From positions 806,001 through 870,000 of the forward strand of contig NZ_JAPEPW010000002.1 of the NCBI RefSeq assembly GCF_026339955.1: a stretch of 64,000 nt of DNA, written 5' to 3'. The first letter of the stretch is position 1, and every line of letters begins with the position of its first letter. The DNA is from Streptomyces sp. NBC_01549. Lineage in GTDB: Bacteria; Actinomycetota; Actinomycetes; Streptomycetales; Streptomycetaceae. A program made the position numbers and the translations under genes. This document shows, piece after piece, positions 25,612 through 34,764 of the stretch. The notes under the pieces are model-generated. The model did no database searches, had not been told where the DNA came from, and saw only the letters and a program-made list of their open reading frames with translations.

Positions 25612-26436
25612 ATGACCGTACGCAAGAACCAGGCGAACCTGACCGCCGACGAGAAGCGGCGCTTCGTCGACGCGCTCCTCCAGCTCAAGCGCAGTGGCCG
25701 GTACGACGCCCTCGTCACGACGCACAACGCCTTCATCCTCGGCGACACGGACAACGGCGAACGGACGGGCCACCGTTCGCCCTCCTTCCTGCCCTGGCAC
25801 CGCAGATTCCTGCTGGAGTTCGAGCGGGCGCTGCAGTCCGTGGACGCCTCCGTCACCCTCCCCTACTGGGACTGGAGCACCGACCGCTCGCCCCGTTCCA
25901 CCCTCTGGGCGCCCGACTTCCTCGGCGGCACCGGGCGCAGCCTGGACGGCCGGGTGATGGACGGCCCCTTCGCGGCCTCCGCGGGCGACTGGCCGATCAT
26001 CGTACGCGTCGACGGCCGTACGTACCTACGGCGTTCACTCGGCGGCGGCGCCCGTGAGCTGCCGACCCGCGCGGAGGTGGACTCCGTGCTCGCCATGGCG
26101 ACGTACGACATGGCGCCCTGGAACAGTTCCTCGGACGGCTTCCGCAATCACCTCGAGGGCTGGCGCGGCGTCAACCTCCACAACCGGGTGCACGTGTGGG
26201 TCGGCGGCCAGATGGCCACCGGTGTCTCCCCCAACGACCCCGTGTTCTGGCTGCACCACGCCTACATAGACAAGCTCTGGGCCGACTGGCAGCGCCGCCA
26301 CCCCGCTTCCGGCTACGTGCCGCTCGCCGGCACCCCCGACGTCGTGGACCTCGACGAGACCATGAAGCCGTGGAACGACGTGAGACCGGCGGACCTGCTG
26401 GACCACACGGCGTTCTACACCTTCGACACCGTCTGA
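25612..26436 (+). CDS. melC2: Tyrosinase MelC2
   Basis: The 274-residue type-3 copper oxidase converts tyrosine to DOPA and dopaquinone, giving melanin. All six copper ligands are present: His38, His54 and His63 for CuA (TTHNAF, RTGHRS, LPWHRR) and His190, His194 and His216 for CuB (NLHNRVHVW, WLHHAYID). It has no signal peptide of its own and leaves the cell with MelC1. Length and order are standard for Streptomyces. Confidence 0.96.
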   Translation: MTVRKNQANLTADEKRRFVDALLQLKRSGRYDALVTTHNAFILGDTDNGERTGHRSPSFLPWHRRFLLEFERALQSVDASVTLPYWDWSTDRSPRSTLWAPDFLGGTGRSLDGRVMDGPFAASAGDWPIIVRVDGRTYLRRSLGGGARELPTRAEVDSVLAMATYDMAPWNSSSDGFRNHLEGWRGVNLHNRVHVWVGGQMATGVSPNDPVFWLHHAYIDKLWADWQRRHPASGYVPLAGTPDVVDLDETMKPWNDVRPADLLDHTAFYTFDTV

Positions 26437-26569
26437 CCGCGCGTTCTCAGGTCCGGTCCCGGCTACCCCTCCTCGGGGCGGGGCGACCGGGCCCGGCCGT
26501 ACGTCGCCCGCCGCCGGAAGTCGCCCGCGGGCGGACAGCCCCCGAAGGAGGGCGGGTACAGGGAAAGTA

Positions 26570-27277
26570 CTAGGCGTTGCTCGGCTCTGCCGTACGGCAC
26601 TCGGGGTGTCCCCAGCCCTGGCCGTTCTTGGCGATGGACTCACCCGCCGCGTAGGAGCGGCCGCAGACGCAGCGGCCCGGGAACTTGGCCTTGATCGTAC
26701 GGGCCGACGCACCCTGTCGGGGTGCCTTGGCGGAGGCGGTGGCCGTGGAGCGGCGGCGGCCGGCGCCCGAGGGGGCCGGGGTGTCGGGGGACGGCGGGGG
26801 CTCCGGGGAGCCGAGTTCGCTGCCCGCGGGCTGCTGGACGATGGCGGCCTGGCTCGCCGCGCGGTCGGCGAAGTCGTTCAGACGGTCGCCGTCGACCTGG
26901 TGGGCGGGGACGTAACGGAACTCAACGGTGCGGCCGTCGAGGAGTTCGTCGATGCGGGCGACCAGTTCCTGGTTGGCGACGGGCTTCCCGGCGGCGGTCT
27001 TCCAGCCCTTGCGCTTCCAGCCGGGCAGCCAGGTCGTGACGGCCTTCATCGCGTACTGGGAGTCCATCCGGATCTCCAACGGGACATCCGGCGCGATCGC
27101 CGTCAACAGGCGCTCCAGCGCGGTGAGTTCGGCGACGTTGTTCGTCGCCGTGCCCAGCGGTCCCGCTTCCCAGCGGGTCGGCGTCTCCGCGCCGTCGGCC
27201 ACGACCCACGCCCATCCGGCCGGTCCCGGGTTTCCCTTCGAAGCCCCGTCACAGGCGGCCACCACACGTTCAAGCAT
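26570..27277 (-). CDS. rnhA: Ribonuclease HI with C-terminal Cys/His extension
   Basis: The 235-residue protein starts at ATG 27277. Residues 1-150 are type-1 RNase H, which cuts RNA in RNA-DNA hybrids: first Asp in ACDGASKGNPGPAGWAWV, Glu in TNNVAELTALERLL, Asp in IRMDSQYAMKAV and the last Asp in NDFADRAA. After a Pro/Ser-rich linker comes a short module CVCGRSYAAGESI...GWGHPEC with C-x-C and H-x2-C spacing that could bind zinc. Its start overlaps the stop of the upstream regulator by eight bases, so they are coupled. Confidence 0.9.
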   Translation of the reverse strand: MLERVVAACDGASKGNPGPAGWAWVVADGAETPTRWEAGPLGTATNNVAELTALERLLTAIAPDVPLEIRMDSQYAMKAVTTWLPGWKRKGWKTAAGKPVANQELVARIDELLDGRTVEFRYVPAHQVDGDRLNDFADRAASQAAIVQQPAGSELGSPEPPPSPDTPAPSGAGRRRSTATASAKAPRQGASARTIKAKFPGRCVCGRSYAAGESIAKNGQGWGHPECRTAEPSNA

Positions 27278-28325
27278 GCCCCCGATCATGCCACGGTCCT
27301 GCGGCGGCTCCCCGCACGGGCCGGGGCCCGCTCTCCCGGATCCGGGGACCGTTGCCCAGCAACCGCAGGCCCAGCGGCGTCGCCGTGTGCAGGACGTACT
27401 TGCCGTCGCGATGGCTGGCGACCAGTCCCCCGTCGCGCAGCACACCGATCTGGTAGCTGGCGCTGGGCAGGGCGATCCCGACGGCCCCGGCCACCTCTGA
27501 GGTGGTGCGGGCACTCTGTCCGGCGACCTCGGTCAGTACGGCGGCCCGGGTACGGCCGAGCAGACGCTCGACCCCGTCGTCCGTACCGTCCGCGACGGTG
27601 AGCGGAGCCTTCGCCACCGGGTAGACGAGCACAGGGTCGAGGCCCGGGTCCGCCAGCGCGGTCGGCCTGCGCCAACAGAAATAGGACGGCACCAGGAGGA
27701 GCCCGCGGCCCTCCAGATACAGGTCGCGCTGAACGGGATAGTCCACTTCGAGCACCGGGGCGTTCCAGCGTGCGACCGGGCGCAGGCTCGCCAGCAGCGC
27801 CTGGGTGCCGCCGTCGAGGAGCACCCTGGCGCGCACCCCGACATCGTTGCCCACCGCCGTGCGGATGTGCGGCCAGTGCGGCTCCAGCAGACCGCGGAAG
27901 TAGATCCCCAGGGAGTTCGCCAGCACCTTGAGCGCGTCGCTGCCCGGTCTGCCCAGCGAGGCGGCCCAGTTCGGGACGGGGCGCGACTCGGCCAGCCGCG
28001 TCAGTTCGCGGACCAGCTGCACGCGTGGTGTGCGCAGCAGCTGGTCGAGTCCGGCGGACAGACCGCCGCCGGTGACCGGCGGGGTGAGGAAGTCCGGAAT
28101 GTAGCCGGTGGCCGGAATCAGTGCGCGCAGCGGGCGCAGTGCGCGGCCCAGGTTCGAGTCACCGGAGAATCGTTGCCGTGCCGAGCGACGCCAATGTCCG
28201 AATTCCAGCGGTCCCTGGCCGGTTTCCAGACGGCAGACACTGCACATCAGTTCCCACAGGGGATCAGGCTGCCGGGCCACTCGAATGTTCTGCAGGTCGT
28301 CCGAAGTGAAGTGAATGCGGAGCAT
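27270..28325 (-). CDS. ArsR-like helix-turn-helix regulator with large N-terminal domain
   Basis: The 351-residue protein has a winged-helix domain near the C-terminus (LLGRTRAAVLTEVAGQSART, SASYQIGVLRDGGLVASHRD), typical for ArsR-type regulators. The N-terminal 240 residues (MLRIHFTSDDLQNIRVARQP) match the streptomycete DUF5937-like sensor region. Start ATG 28325 follows AAAGAGA. It is transcribed with RNase HI, which it overlaps. Targets and ligand are unknown. Confidence 0.78.
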   Translation of the reverse strand: MLRIHFTSDDLQNIRVARQPDPLWELMCSVCRLETGQGPLEFGHWRRSARQRFSGDSNLGRALRPLRALIPATGYIPDFLTPPVTGGGLSAGLDQLLRTPRVQLVRELTRLAESRPVPNWAASLGRPGSDALKVLANSLGIYFRGLLEPHWPHIRTAVGNDVGVRARVLLDGGTQALLASLRPVARWNAPVLEVDYPVQRDLYLEGRGLLLVPSYFCWRRPTALADPGLDPVLVYPVAKAPLTVADGTDDGVERLLGRTRAAVLTEVAGQSARTTSEVAGAVGIALPSASYQIGVLRDGGLVASHRDGKYVLHTATPLGLRLLGNGPRIRESGPRPVRGAAAGPWHDRGHA

Positions 28326-28485
28326 GGGATCTCTTTCGCTCGCAATCCTTGTGGGGGGTTCGGCCGTTCGAACGTGCCGCAACCACAAGAAAGGACGAGC
28401 ACCGCATGCGCATGGTTGCCCCGGAGGAAAGGGCCCCGGTCCGCCTCGGAGGAATTCCGCCATTCTCCGGGGTTCCGCCGTCCCT

Positions 28486-29283
28486 TCAGGACACGTCGGT
28501 CGTCCGGGGCATCGCGCCCTCGGTCGTCTTGACGTCGATCACGGAGAACGCCGCGCCCTGCGGGTCGCTGAGCGCGGCGAACCGGCCGAAGGGGCTGCTC
28601 ATCGGCCCGAAGCGAAGAATCGCGCCCCGCTCGGTGGCCTTCGCGACCGCGGCGTCGCAGTCCTCGACGGTGAAGTACACGTTGAGGTACGCCGGGACCT
28701 CGGGCGGGAAGTCGTCCGTCATCCGCATCCGGCCGAGGACCGGTTCCCCGCCGAGGTCGTACAGCCTGAAGTCGATCGCGGCGTCGTCCAGCTGCTTCAT
28801 GCGGTACCCGAAGACGGCCGAGAAGAAGGCGTCCGACTTGTCGGGGTCGCGGGTGAAGACCTCGGCCCAGCAGTACGCACCGGGCACGCCCCGGGCCTCG
28901 AAGCCCTCGTGCCTGCCGGCCTGCCATACGCCGAAGACGACCCCGCTCGGGTCTCGGGCGATCGCCATCGTGCCGAAGTCGCCGACCTGCATCGGCTCCA
29001 TCAGTACCTCGCCGTCATCGGCCCGGATCTTCTGGGCTGTCGCGTCGGCGTCGGGCGACGCGAGGTACAGGCACCAGGCGGACTGGCCCTCCTGGCCGGG
29101 CATCGGCGGGACGACGGCGGCGACCGCCTTGCCGTTCGCGTAAGCCTGGGTGTAGTTGCCGTACTCCGAGGACGCCTCGCCGAACGTCCAGCCGAGCACG
29201 TCACCGTAGAAACTCTTCGCTCCCTCGACATCGCTGAACATCGCGTCCGCCCAGCAGGGCGTCCCCTCGGGCTGTACGGCCAT
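28486..29283 (-). CDS. Two-domain VOC/glyoxalase-like protein
   Basis: The 265-residue protein holds two vicinal-oxygen-chelate modules, about residues 5-125 (PCWADAMFSDVEGAKSFYGD to ARDPSGVVFGVWQ) and 135-250 (AYCWAEVFTRDPDKSDAFFS to SDPQGAAFSVIDV). Such proteins include glyoxalases, dioxygenases and drug-binding proteins; the metal residues are not complete enough to name a reaction. ATG 29283 has AGGAAGAG in front; an ATG 13 codons upstream is also open. Confidence 0.82.
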   Translation of the reverse strand: MAVQPEGTPCWADAMFSDVEGAKSFYGDVLGWTFGEASSEYGNYTQAYANGKAVAAVVPPMPGQEGQSAWCLYLASPDADATAQKIRADDGEVLMEPMQVGDFGTMAIARDPSGVVFGVWQAGRHEGFEARGVPGAYCWAEVFTRDPDKSDAFFSAVFGYRMKQLDDAAIDFRLYDLGGEPVLGRMRMTDDFPPEVPAYLNVYFTVEDCDAAVAKATERGAILRFGPMSSPFGRFAALSDPQGAAFSVIDVKTTEGAMPRTTDVS

Positions 29284-29430
29284 GGCGTTCCACTCTTCCT
29301 GGCTCGGCGGCTGTCGTCTCATACCCGTGTCACGCTAGCCAGCCTCCGTCCGGGCCGCGCGCCGAGCGGGGCGCCCTGGACGACACTGGAGGGTGGGCTC
29401 GGGTGGTCGTCGACGGGACGGGGACACGGG

Positions 29431-30450
29431 ATGATGCACGCGTGGGAAGTGGCCCGGCCCGGGCCGATCGAGGGGGAGCCGCTGCGTTTCGTCGAGCGGC
29501 CCGTGCCGGTACCGGGGGCCGACGAGCTCCTGGTCCATGTGCGGGCCTGCGGGGTGTGCCGCACCGACCTGCACGTCAGCGAGGGCGACCTGCCGGTGCG
29601 GCGGCCGCGGGTGACACCCGGCCACGAGGTGGTCGGCGTGGTCACGGCGACGGGCGGGGACGTGCTCGACCACGCGGTCGGCGACCGGGTGGGCGTCGCC
29701 TGGCTGCGGCGCACGGACGGCACGTGCGGGTACTGCGCGCGCGGGTCCGAGAACCTCTGTCCGGCCTCGGAGTACACCGGCTGGGACGCCGACGGCGGCT
29801 ACGCGGAGTACACGACCGTTCCGGCCGCCTTCGCCTACCGGCTGCCCCACGAGGTGGACGACGTCGCGCTGGCGCCGCTGCTGTGCGCGGGCATCATCGG
29901 CTACCGCGCGCTGCTGCGGGCCGCGCTGCCGGCGGGCGGACGGCTGGGACTGTACGGGTTCGGCGGCAGCGCCCATCTCTGCGCGCAGCTGGCCGTCGCA
30001 CAGGGCGCCACCGTGCACGTACTGACGCGTGAGCCGGCCGCGCGCCGGCTCGCGCTGGAACTCGGGGCCGCCTCCGCCCGCGACGCGTACGACGAGCCTC
30101 CCGAGCCGCTGGACAGCGCGATCCTGTTCGCGCCGGTCGGCGACCTGGTCCCGGTGGCGCTGCGGGCCCTCGACCGGGGCGGGATCCTGTCGGTCGCCGG
30201 GATTCATCTGAGCGACACCCCGCCGCTGCACTACGAGAGCGAACTGTTCTACGAGAAGGAGCTGCGCAGCGTCACCTCCAACACCCGCCGGAACGGGCGG
30301 GACTTCCTGGCGCTGGCGGCCCGCCACGGCGTACGCGCCACGACGCACACCTACCCGCTGTCCGAGGCACAGCGGGCGCTGCGGGATCTCAAGGCCGGCC
30401 GCTTCGACGGGGCGGCCGTGCTGGTGAACGACCTTCCGCCGCGCACCTGA
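29431..30450 (+). CDS. Zinc-dependent alcohol dehydrogenase
   Basis: The 339-residue MDR-type enzyme binds catalytic zinc through Cys in RACGVCRTDLH and His in TPGHEVVGVV, and has the NAD(P) motif GLYGFGGSAHLCAQLA. In the structural-zinc loop TDGTCGYCARGSENLC the first of the four usual cysteines is replaced by Asp. The start is ATG 29431, with a second ATG directly after it. It stands alone, divergent from the VOC gene; the substrate is not predictable. Confidence 0.87.
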   Translation: MMHAWEVARPGPIEGEPLRFVERPVPVPGADELLVHVRACGVCRTDLHVSEGDLPVRRPRVTPGHEVVGVVTATGGDVLDHAVGDRVGVAWLRRTDGTCGYCARGSENLCPASEYTGWDADGGYAEYTTVPAAFAYRLPHEVDDVALAPLLCAGIIGYRALLRAALPAGGRLGLYGFGGSAHLCAQLAVAQGATVHVLTREPAARRLALELGAASARDAYDEPPEPLDSAILFAPVGDLVPVALRALDRGGILSVAGIHLSDTPPLHYESELFYEKELRSVTSNTRRNGRDFLALAARHGVRATTHTYPLSEAQRALRDLKAGRFDGAAVLVNDLPPRT

Positions 30451-30515
30451 GCATGCGGGCCCATGGCGCGCGTGCGTGGATGGACCCCAGAGGTGTGTGC
30501 GGTGGAGGAGGTGCC

Positions 30516-31766
30516 ATGACGGGCCGAGGCGGTGAGGACGCTACGGGGGTGGGGGCGTCGTTCGCCGCGATGGAGGACGCCGTCGAGGCGATCGGCACCA
30601 CCCTGGACGAGCGGACCACCTGCGAGGAGCTCGCGGAGTTCGTGTGCAGGGAGGTCTGCGACGCCGCCGCGGTGGACCTGCTGCCCACCGACGTGCCGGC
30701 CGCTCAGTACACGCACGAGCCCGACGCCCGGTACACCCAGGAGCCCGACCTGACCCGCGTCGCCACCGGTGGCCGCGACGAGCTGCTCACACCCTGGGCC
30801 GCGCACGGCGCCCGCCCGCTGTCCGTCCAGGCCCTCGACGAGGGGCAGCCCGTCACGGCGTCGCTCGACCTGTCCGGCACGGTCCCCCGGCAGCTCATGA
30901 CCGTGCCACTGCTGGCGCACGGCCGCCTCTACGGGGTGCTGCTGGCCATCCGCCACGGACCGGCCCTCAGCGACCGGAGCACCGCCGTCACGCACTACGC
31001 GGCCCGGCTCGCGGCCGTCCACCTCGGTCACTCGCGGCAGCACGACGCCGTACGCGGTACGGTGCTCTCCCTGCAGCGGGCACTGCTGGCCGAACCGGGC
31101 CGCCCGCATCCCAACCTCGACCTCGCCACCCGCTATCTGCCCTCCGGCGGCAGCGTCCTGGTGGGCGGGGACTGGTTCGAGACCGTGCGGCTGCACTTCG
31201 GGCGCACCCTGCTGGCGGTGGGCGACGTCATGGGGCACGGGCTGGACGCGGCCGTGGACATGAACGCCTACCGCTCGATGCTGCGCTATGTCGCCTCGAC
31301 GGATCTGCCGCCGCACCGGGTGCTGCGCCGCCTGGACTCGGCCGTCGCCGAGGACGGCGTCCGGCGTCCGGCGACCTGTCTGCTCGTCCAGGTCGACCCG
31401 ACCCGCGGCACGGCCACGCTGGCCAGCGCCGGGCATCTGCCGCCGGTGGTGTTCGCCGGGGACGGCAGCGGGGAGCTGCTGCAGGTGCCGGTCGGTCCGC
31501 CGCTGGGCACCGGCGTGGGCGGCTACGAGGCGGCGACCCGCGCACTCGCTCCGGAGGACACCCTGGTGATGTTCACCGACGGTCTGGTGGAGCGGCGCGG
31601 CGAGGACATCGATGTCTCGCTCGCCCGGCTGGCCGGGCTGCGACTGCCGCCCGGGACGGGTGTCGACGAGGCGCTGGACGCGGTCCTCGTATGGCTCGAC
31701 GCCCGGCACGCGGAGGACGACGTGGCGCTGCTGGCCGCCCGCATCCGCCGCCGCCACCCGGGCTGA
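30516..31766 (+). CDS. GAF-like/SpoIIE-type PP2C phosphatase
   Basis: The 416-residue protein has an N-terminal GAF-like sensor (about residues 10-180) and a C-terminal PPM phosphatase domain. Metal-binding aspartates are seen in VGGDWFETV and VGDVMGHGLDAA, with FTDGLVERR and HAEDDVALLAAR at the end. Such phosphatases dephosphorylate STAS-type anti-sigma antagonists. ATG 30516 has GGAGG upstream. No partner genes lie directly next to it, but several are in the island at 46-53 kb. Confidence 0.87.
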   Translation: MTGRGGEDATGVGASFAAMEDAVEAIGTTLDERTTCEELAEFVCREVCDAAAVDLLPTDVPAAQYTHEPDARYTQEPDLTRVATGGRDELLTPWAAHGARPLSVQALDEGQPVTASLDLSGTVPRQLMTVPLLAHGRLYGVLLAIRHGPALSDRSTAVTHYAARLAAVHLGHSRQHDAVRGTVLSLQRALLAEPGRPHPNLDLATRYLPSGGSVLVGGDWFETVRLHFGRTLLAVGDVMGHGLDAAVDMNAYRSMLRYVASTDLPPHRVLRRLDSAVAEDGVRRPATCLLVQVDPTRGTATLASAGHLPPVVFAGDGSGELLQVPVGPPLGTGVGGYEAATRALAPEDTLVMFTDGLVERRGEDIDVSLARLAGLRLPPGTGVDEALDAVLVWLDARHAEDDVALLAARIRRRHPG

Positions 31767-31862
31767 AGCCCGACGCCGCCGTGGCCGACGTACGTCTTCC
31801 CCCTTCTGCCCCGCTGTGCTTGCCTGGGGAGCCCTTTCGGCGGGCGGGGCGGGAGGTGCTTC

Positions 31863-32798
31863 ATGCGGAGGCCGTGGATCGTGGGGGTGCTGTTGGCCGG
31901 GCTGCTGCTCGGCGCGTGCGGGGATCCCGCGTCGGGCCCGGAGCAGTCGCCGCCGGATCCCGCGTTGCCCACGGCCGCTCGGTCACCGACCACGACCACC
32001 CGCCAGCGCCCCGCCACCTCACCCACGGCTTCCACGCCGGCGAACGCACTGGCGAAGGCGGCGCCCACCGTCGTCTACCTCGGGGACTCGCTCGCCATGG
32101 AGAGCCAGAAGGTGCTCGGGCAGTCGCTGCGCGAGAAGGTGAACGCCCGCTACACGAGCGCCCCCTACTCCGGCACCACCCTCTGCGACTACCTGGAGGG
32201 GACCGGGAAGCGATCCCTCGTACCGCCCGCGGACAAGGCGGCGGCGCTGGTGCGCTCGCTGCGGCCGGACTTCGTGGTGCTCCAGTTCTGGGGCAACTCC
32301 TGGGGCTACACGCCCTGCATGGACGGCGTCACGTACGACAAGCAACCGGCCACGTACTTCAAGCGGTACGAGGCGGACATGAAGCGGCTGACCGAGCAGA
32401 TCGCGGACGCGGGCGGCGCGCAACGGCCCCGGATCGTCTGGGTGACGCAGGGTCCGGACCCGATCACCCCCGACCGGGTCCGGACCGTGAACGCGCTCTA
32501 CGAGGCACGGGCCGCGGCCTCCCACGACCTGCTCGCCGATGCCGGGAGGACGGTGAGTCCGGCGACGGCCCGCTACACGTGGGCGCAGTATCTGCCGTGC
32601 ACCGCGTACGAGCGCGAGCATCCGTCGTACTGCACCGAGCCGGACCGCGACCGCACCGCCCTCCACCGCAACGACGACTATCTGCACTTCTGCCTGGCGC
32701 CGACCACGTCCACACCGAAGCCCTGCCCGGTCCGCTCCCCCGGCATCGTGCGCATCACCCGAGAGATCACACGGGTGATAGCGGACCGCGTCGGCTGA
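31863..32798 (+). CDS. SGNH/GDSL-like lipoprotein
   Basis: The 311-residue protein has a lipoprotein signal (IVGVLLAGLLLGACGD, lipobox LGAC), a Thr/Pro-rich linker, and an SGNH hydrolase core opening with VVYLGDSLAMESQKVL. FVVLQFWGNSWG provides the block III-like Asn and the C-terminal NDDYLHFC may supply Asp/His. It should sit on the outer face of the membrane and act as an esterase or acyltransferase. The substrate is unknown. Confidence 0.8.
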   Translation: MRRPWIVGVLLAGLLLGACGDPASGPEQSPPDPALPTAARSPTTTTRQRPATSPTASTPANALAKAAPTVVYLGDSLAMESQKVLGQSLREKVNARYTSAPYSGTTLCDYLEGTGKRSLVPPADKAAALVRSLRPDFVVLQFWGNSWGYTPCMDGVTYDKQPATYFKRYEADMKRLTEQIADAGGAQRPRIVWVTQGPDPITPDRVRTVNALYEARAAASHDLLADAGRTVSPATARYTWAQYLPCTAYEREHPSYCTEPDRDRTALHRNDDYLHFCLAPTTSTPKPCPVRSPGIVRITREITRVIADRVG

Positions 32799-32862
32799 CG
32801 GGCCTCGGGGCGGGAATGGCCGGGGAGAGTTCCGGGCCCTGGGAGCCCGTTCGAGCGGACGC

Positions 32863-34392
32863 TCAGCCCATGTGAACCGGGCTGGCGCCCTCGGAGTGCT
32901 GCTGCTTGCCCGCGTCGATGGCGAACGCGGTGACGAGCAGACCGGCCAGGAACATGGCCGCCGCGGCGACGAAGGCCATCGTGTAGCCGTGGGTCAGCGC
33001 GTCCCCCGCCTTCGCCACCAGGGCGAAGTCCTTGGTGGCCAGGCCCCGGTAAAGGGAACCGGCCGCCTCGGGCAGCTTGTCGTCGGCCGCGGAGGTCGAG
33101 ATCGTCGACAGGACGGCGAGGCCCAGCGCGCCACCGATCTGCTGGGCGGTGTTGAGCAGTGCGGAGGCGACACCGGTGTCCTGGTGGGAGACACCGCTGA
33201 CCGCCCCGAGCGTCATCGGGACGAAGCTCATGCCCAGGCCCAGGGCGGTCACGAACATCGCCGGCATCAGATGCGCGGCATAGGAGGAGTCCGGCTCCAG
33301 GGTGGCGAACCAGAACATGCCCACAGCCGCGACCAGCAGGCCCGGTCCGGCGATCAGGCGCGGCGCGAGACGCGCGACCAGCTTGGAGCTGATGCCCGCG
33401 GCCGTCGCCATGCCGAAGCTGAACGGCAGGTAGGCGAAGCCGGTCCTGATGGGGCTGTAGCCGAGGATCAGCTGCATGTAGAGGGTCAGGAAGTAGAACG
33501 TGGCGAACATGCCCGCGCCGATGAACAGCATGGTGGCGTAACTGCCCGACCGGGTGCGGTCCTTGAAGAGGCGCAGCGGCATCATCGGGTCTGCGGTGCG
33601 GCCCTGCAGGAACAGGAAGGCGACCAGCAGTACGGCCGCGGCGGCGAAGGAGGCGAGGGTGAGGCCGTCCGTCCAGCCGTGTTCACCGCCCCGGGTGATG
33701 CCGTAGACCAGGGCGATCAGACCGCCGGTGCCGGTGATCGCGCCGGGGACGTCCAGGCGGCCGGGGTGGCGCTCCGCCTCGACCAGGGTGCGGGTGCCCG
33801 CCAGGACGGCCAGGCCGATAGGGATGTTCACGAAGAACACCCAGCGCCAGTCCAGGACGTCGGTGAGCGCGCCGCCGAGCAGCAGGCCGACCGTGGCGCC
33901 GACGCCGCCCATCGCCGCGTACACGCCCATCGCGGTGTTGCGCGACCTGCCGGCCGGGAACGTCGTGGTGATCAGCGCCAGGGCGCTGGGCGCGGCGAGC
34001 GCGGCGCCGACGCCCTGCAGGATGCGCGCGCCGATCAACAGCCCCTCGTTCGGGGCCAGTCCGCCCAGCAGGGACGCGAGCGTGAAGACGGCGATGCCCA
34101 CCTGGAACATCTTCCGCCGCCCGAACAGGTCACCCGCCTTCCCGCCGAGCAGGAGCAGGCCGCCGAAGGCCAGCGCGTAGGAGTTGACGACCCACGCGAG
34201 GTTCGCGTCGGACATGCCCAGGTCGGTCTGGATGGCGGGCAGGGCGATATTGGTGATCGTGGCGTCCAGGACGACCATCAGCTGGGCCGCGGCGATCACG
34301 AAAAGAGCCAGGCCCAGATGCCGGCCTCCGGGCGAGGAGCCGGACGTATCCGGCCCCGCGGGGGCAACAGCGGTCACGCTCTCAGCAGACAT
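32863..34392 (-). CDS. MFS drug efflux transporter, DHA2 (EmrB/QacA) family
   Basis: The 509-residue protein shows the 14-span DHA2 layout. Motif D1 LDATITNIALPAIQTDLG is in helix 1, motif A GGKAGDLFGRRKMFQVG after helix 2, and motif C GATVGLLLGGALTD in helix 5. It exports drugs with protons. No regulator lies beside it; the upstream region (34393-34764) is gene-free with an A/T-rich patch that could hold its promoter. Confidence 0.9.
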   Translation of the reverse strand: MSAESVTAVAPAGPDTSGSSPGGRHLGLALFVIAAAQLMVVLDATITNIALPAIQTDLGMSDANLAWVVNSYALAFGGLLLLGGKAGDLFGRRKMFQVGIAVFTLASLLGGLAPNEGLLIGARILQGVGAALAAPSALALITTTFPAGRSRNTAMGVYAAMGGVGATVGLLLGGALTDVLDWRWVFFVNIPIGLAVLAGTRTLVEAERHPGRLDVPGAITGTGGLIALVYGITRGGEHGWTDGLTLASFAAAAVLLVAFLFLQGRTADPMMPLRLFKDRTRSGSYATMLFIGAGMFATFYFLTLYMQLILGYSPIRTGFAYLPFSFGMATAAGISSKLVARLAPRLIAGPGLLVAAVGMFWFATLEPDSSYAAHLMPAMFVTALGLGMSFVPMTLGAVSGVSHQDTGVASALLNTAQQIGGALGLAVLSTISTSAADDKLPEAAGSLYRGLATKDFALVAKAGDALTHGYTMAFVAAAAMFLAGLLVTAFAIDAGKQQHSEGASPVHMG

Positions 34393-34764
34393 GAATCAAG
34401 TACTCCAGGGAGTGGGCAGGAAACATTGCCCCCGACCACGGAACAGGCATGAAATACCGGTGTCGCAATCGGGGAAAAGAAAGAGTGAACGGAGTCTGAT
34501 GAAACGGAACACTCGCTGTGCAATCCGAGGCCAGGGTGCCGAAACGGCACGCGATCCGGACTCGGGACGAGGCTCAACCTAGCATTCTTTCGGCACCATT
34601 CCGGGCGCATTCAATCCCTTTGAATGTTGTCGATCTCGCACTTGACGAACAGCCCCGAAGTGTGGGCACGGAAAGGCGCACAAAGTCCGTGCCCACACTT
34701 TTCTGGAATACGCAAATGGGAATTCGATGTCGGGCGCACGATTCACCGTGCGCCGGGGGTGAGT
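34393..34764. other. Gene-free region between MFS gene and IS701 element
   Basis: No credible gene is present. It contains a perfect hairpin: AAGTGTGGGCACGGA (34658-34672) against TCCGTGCCCACACTT (34686-34700), followed by a short T-run. A second, GC-rich one is GGCGCACG/CGTGCGCC near 34735-34755. Neither follows a known gene on the plus strand. The part near 34400-34520 is A/T-rich and may hold the MFS promoter. Confidence 0.5.

Noticed and set aside
30644..32875. Long plus-strand frame across the phosphatase and lipoprotein genes
   Set aside because: Arg/Ala-rich shadow frame of two well-supported genes.
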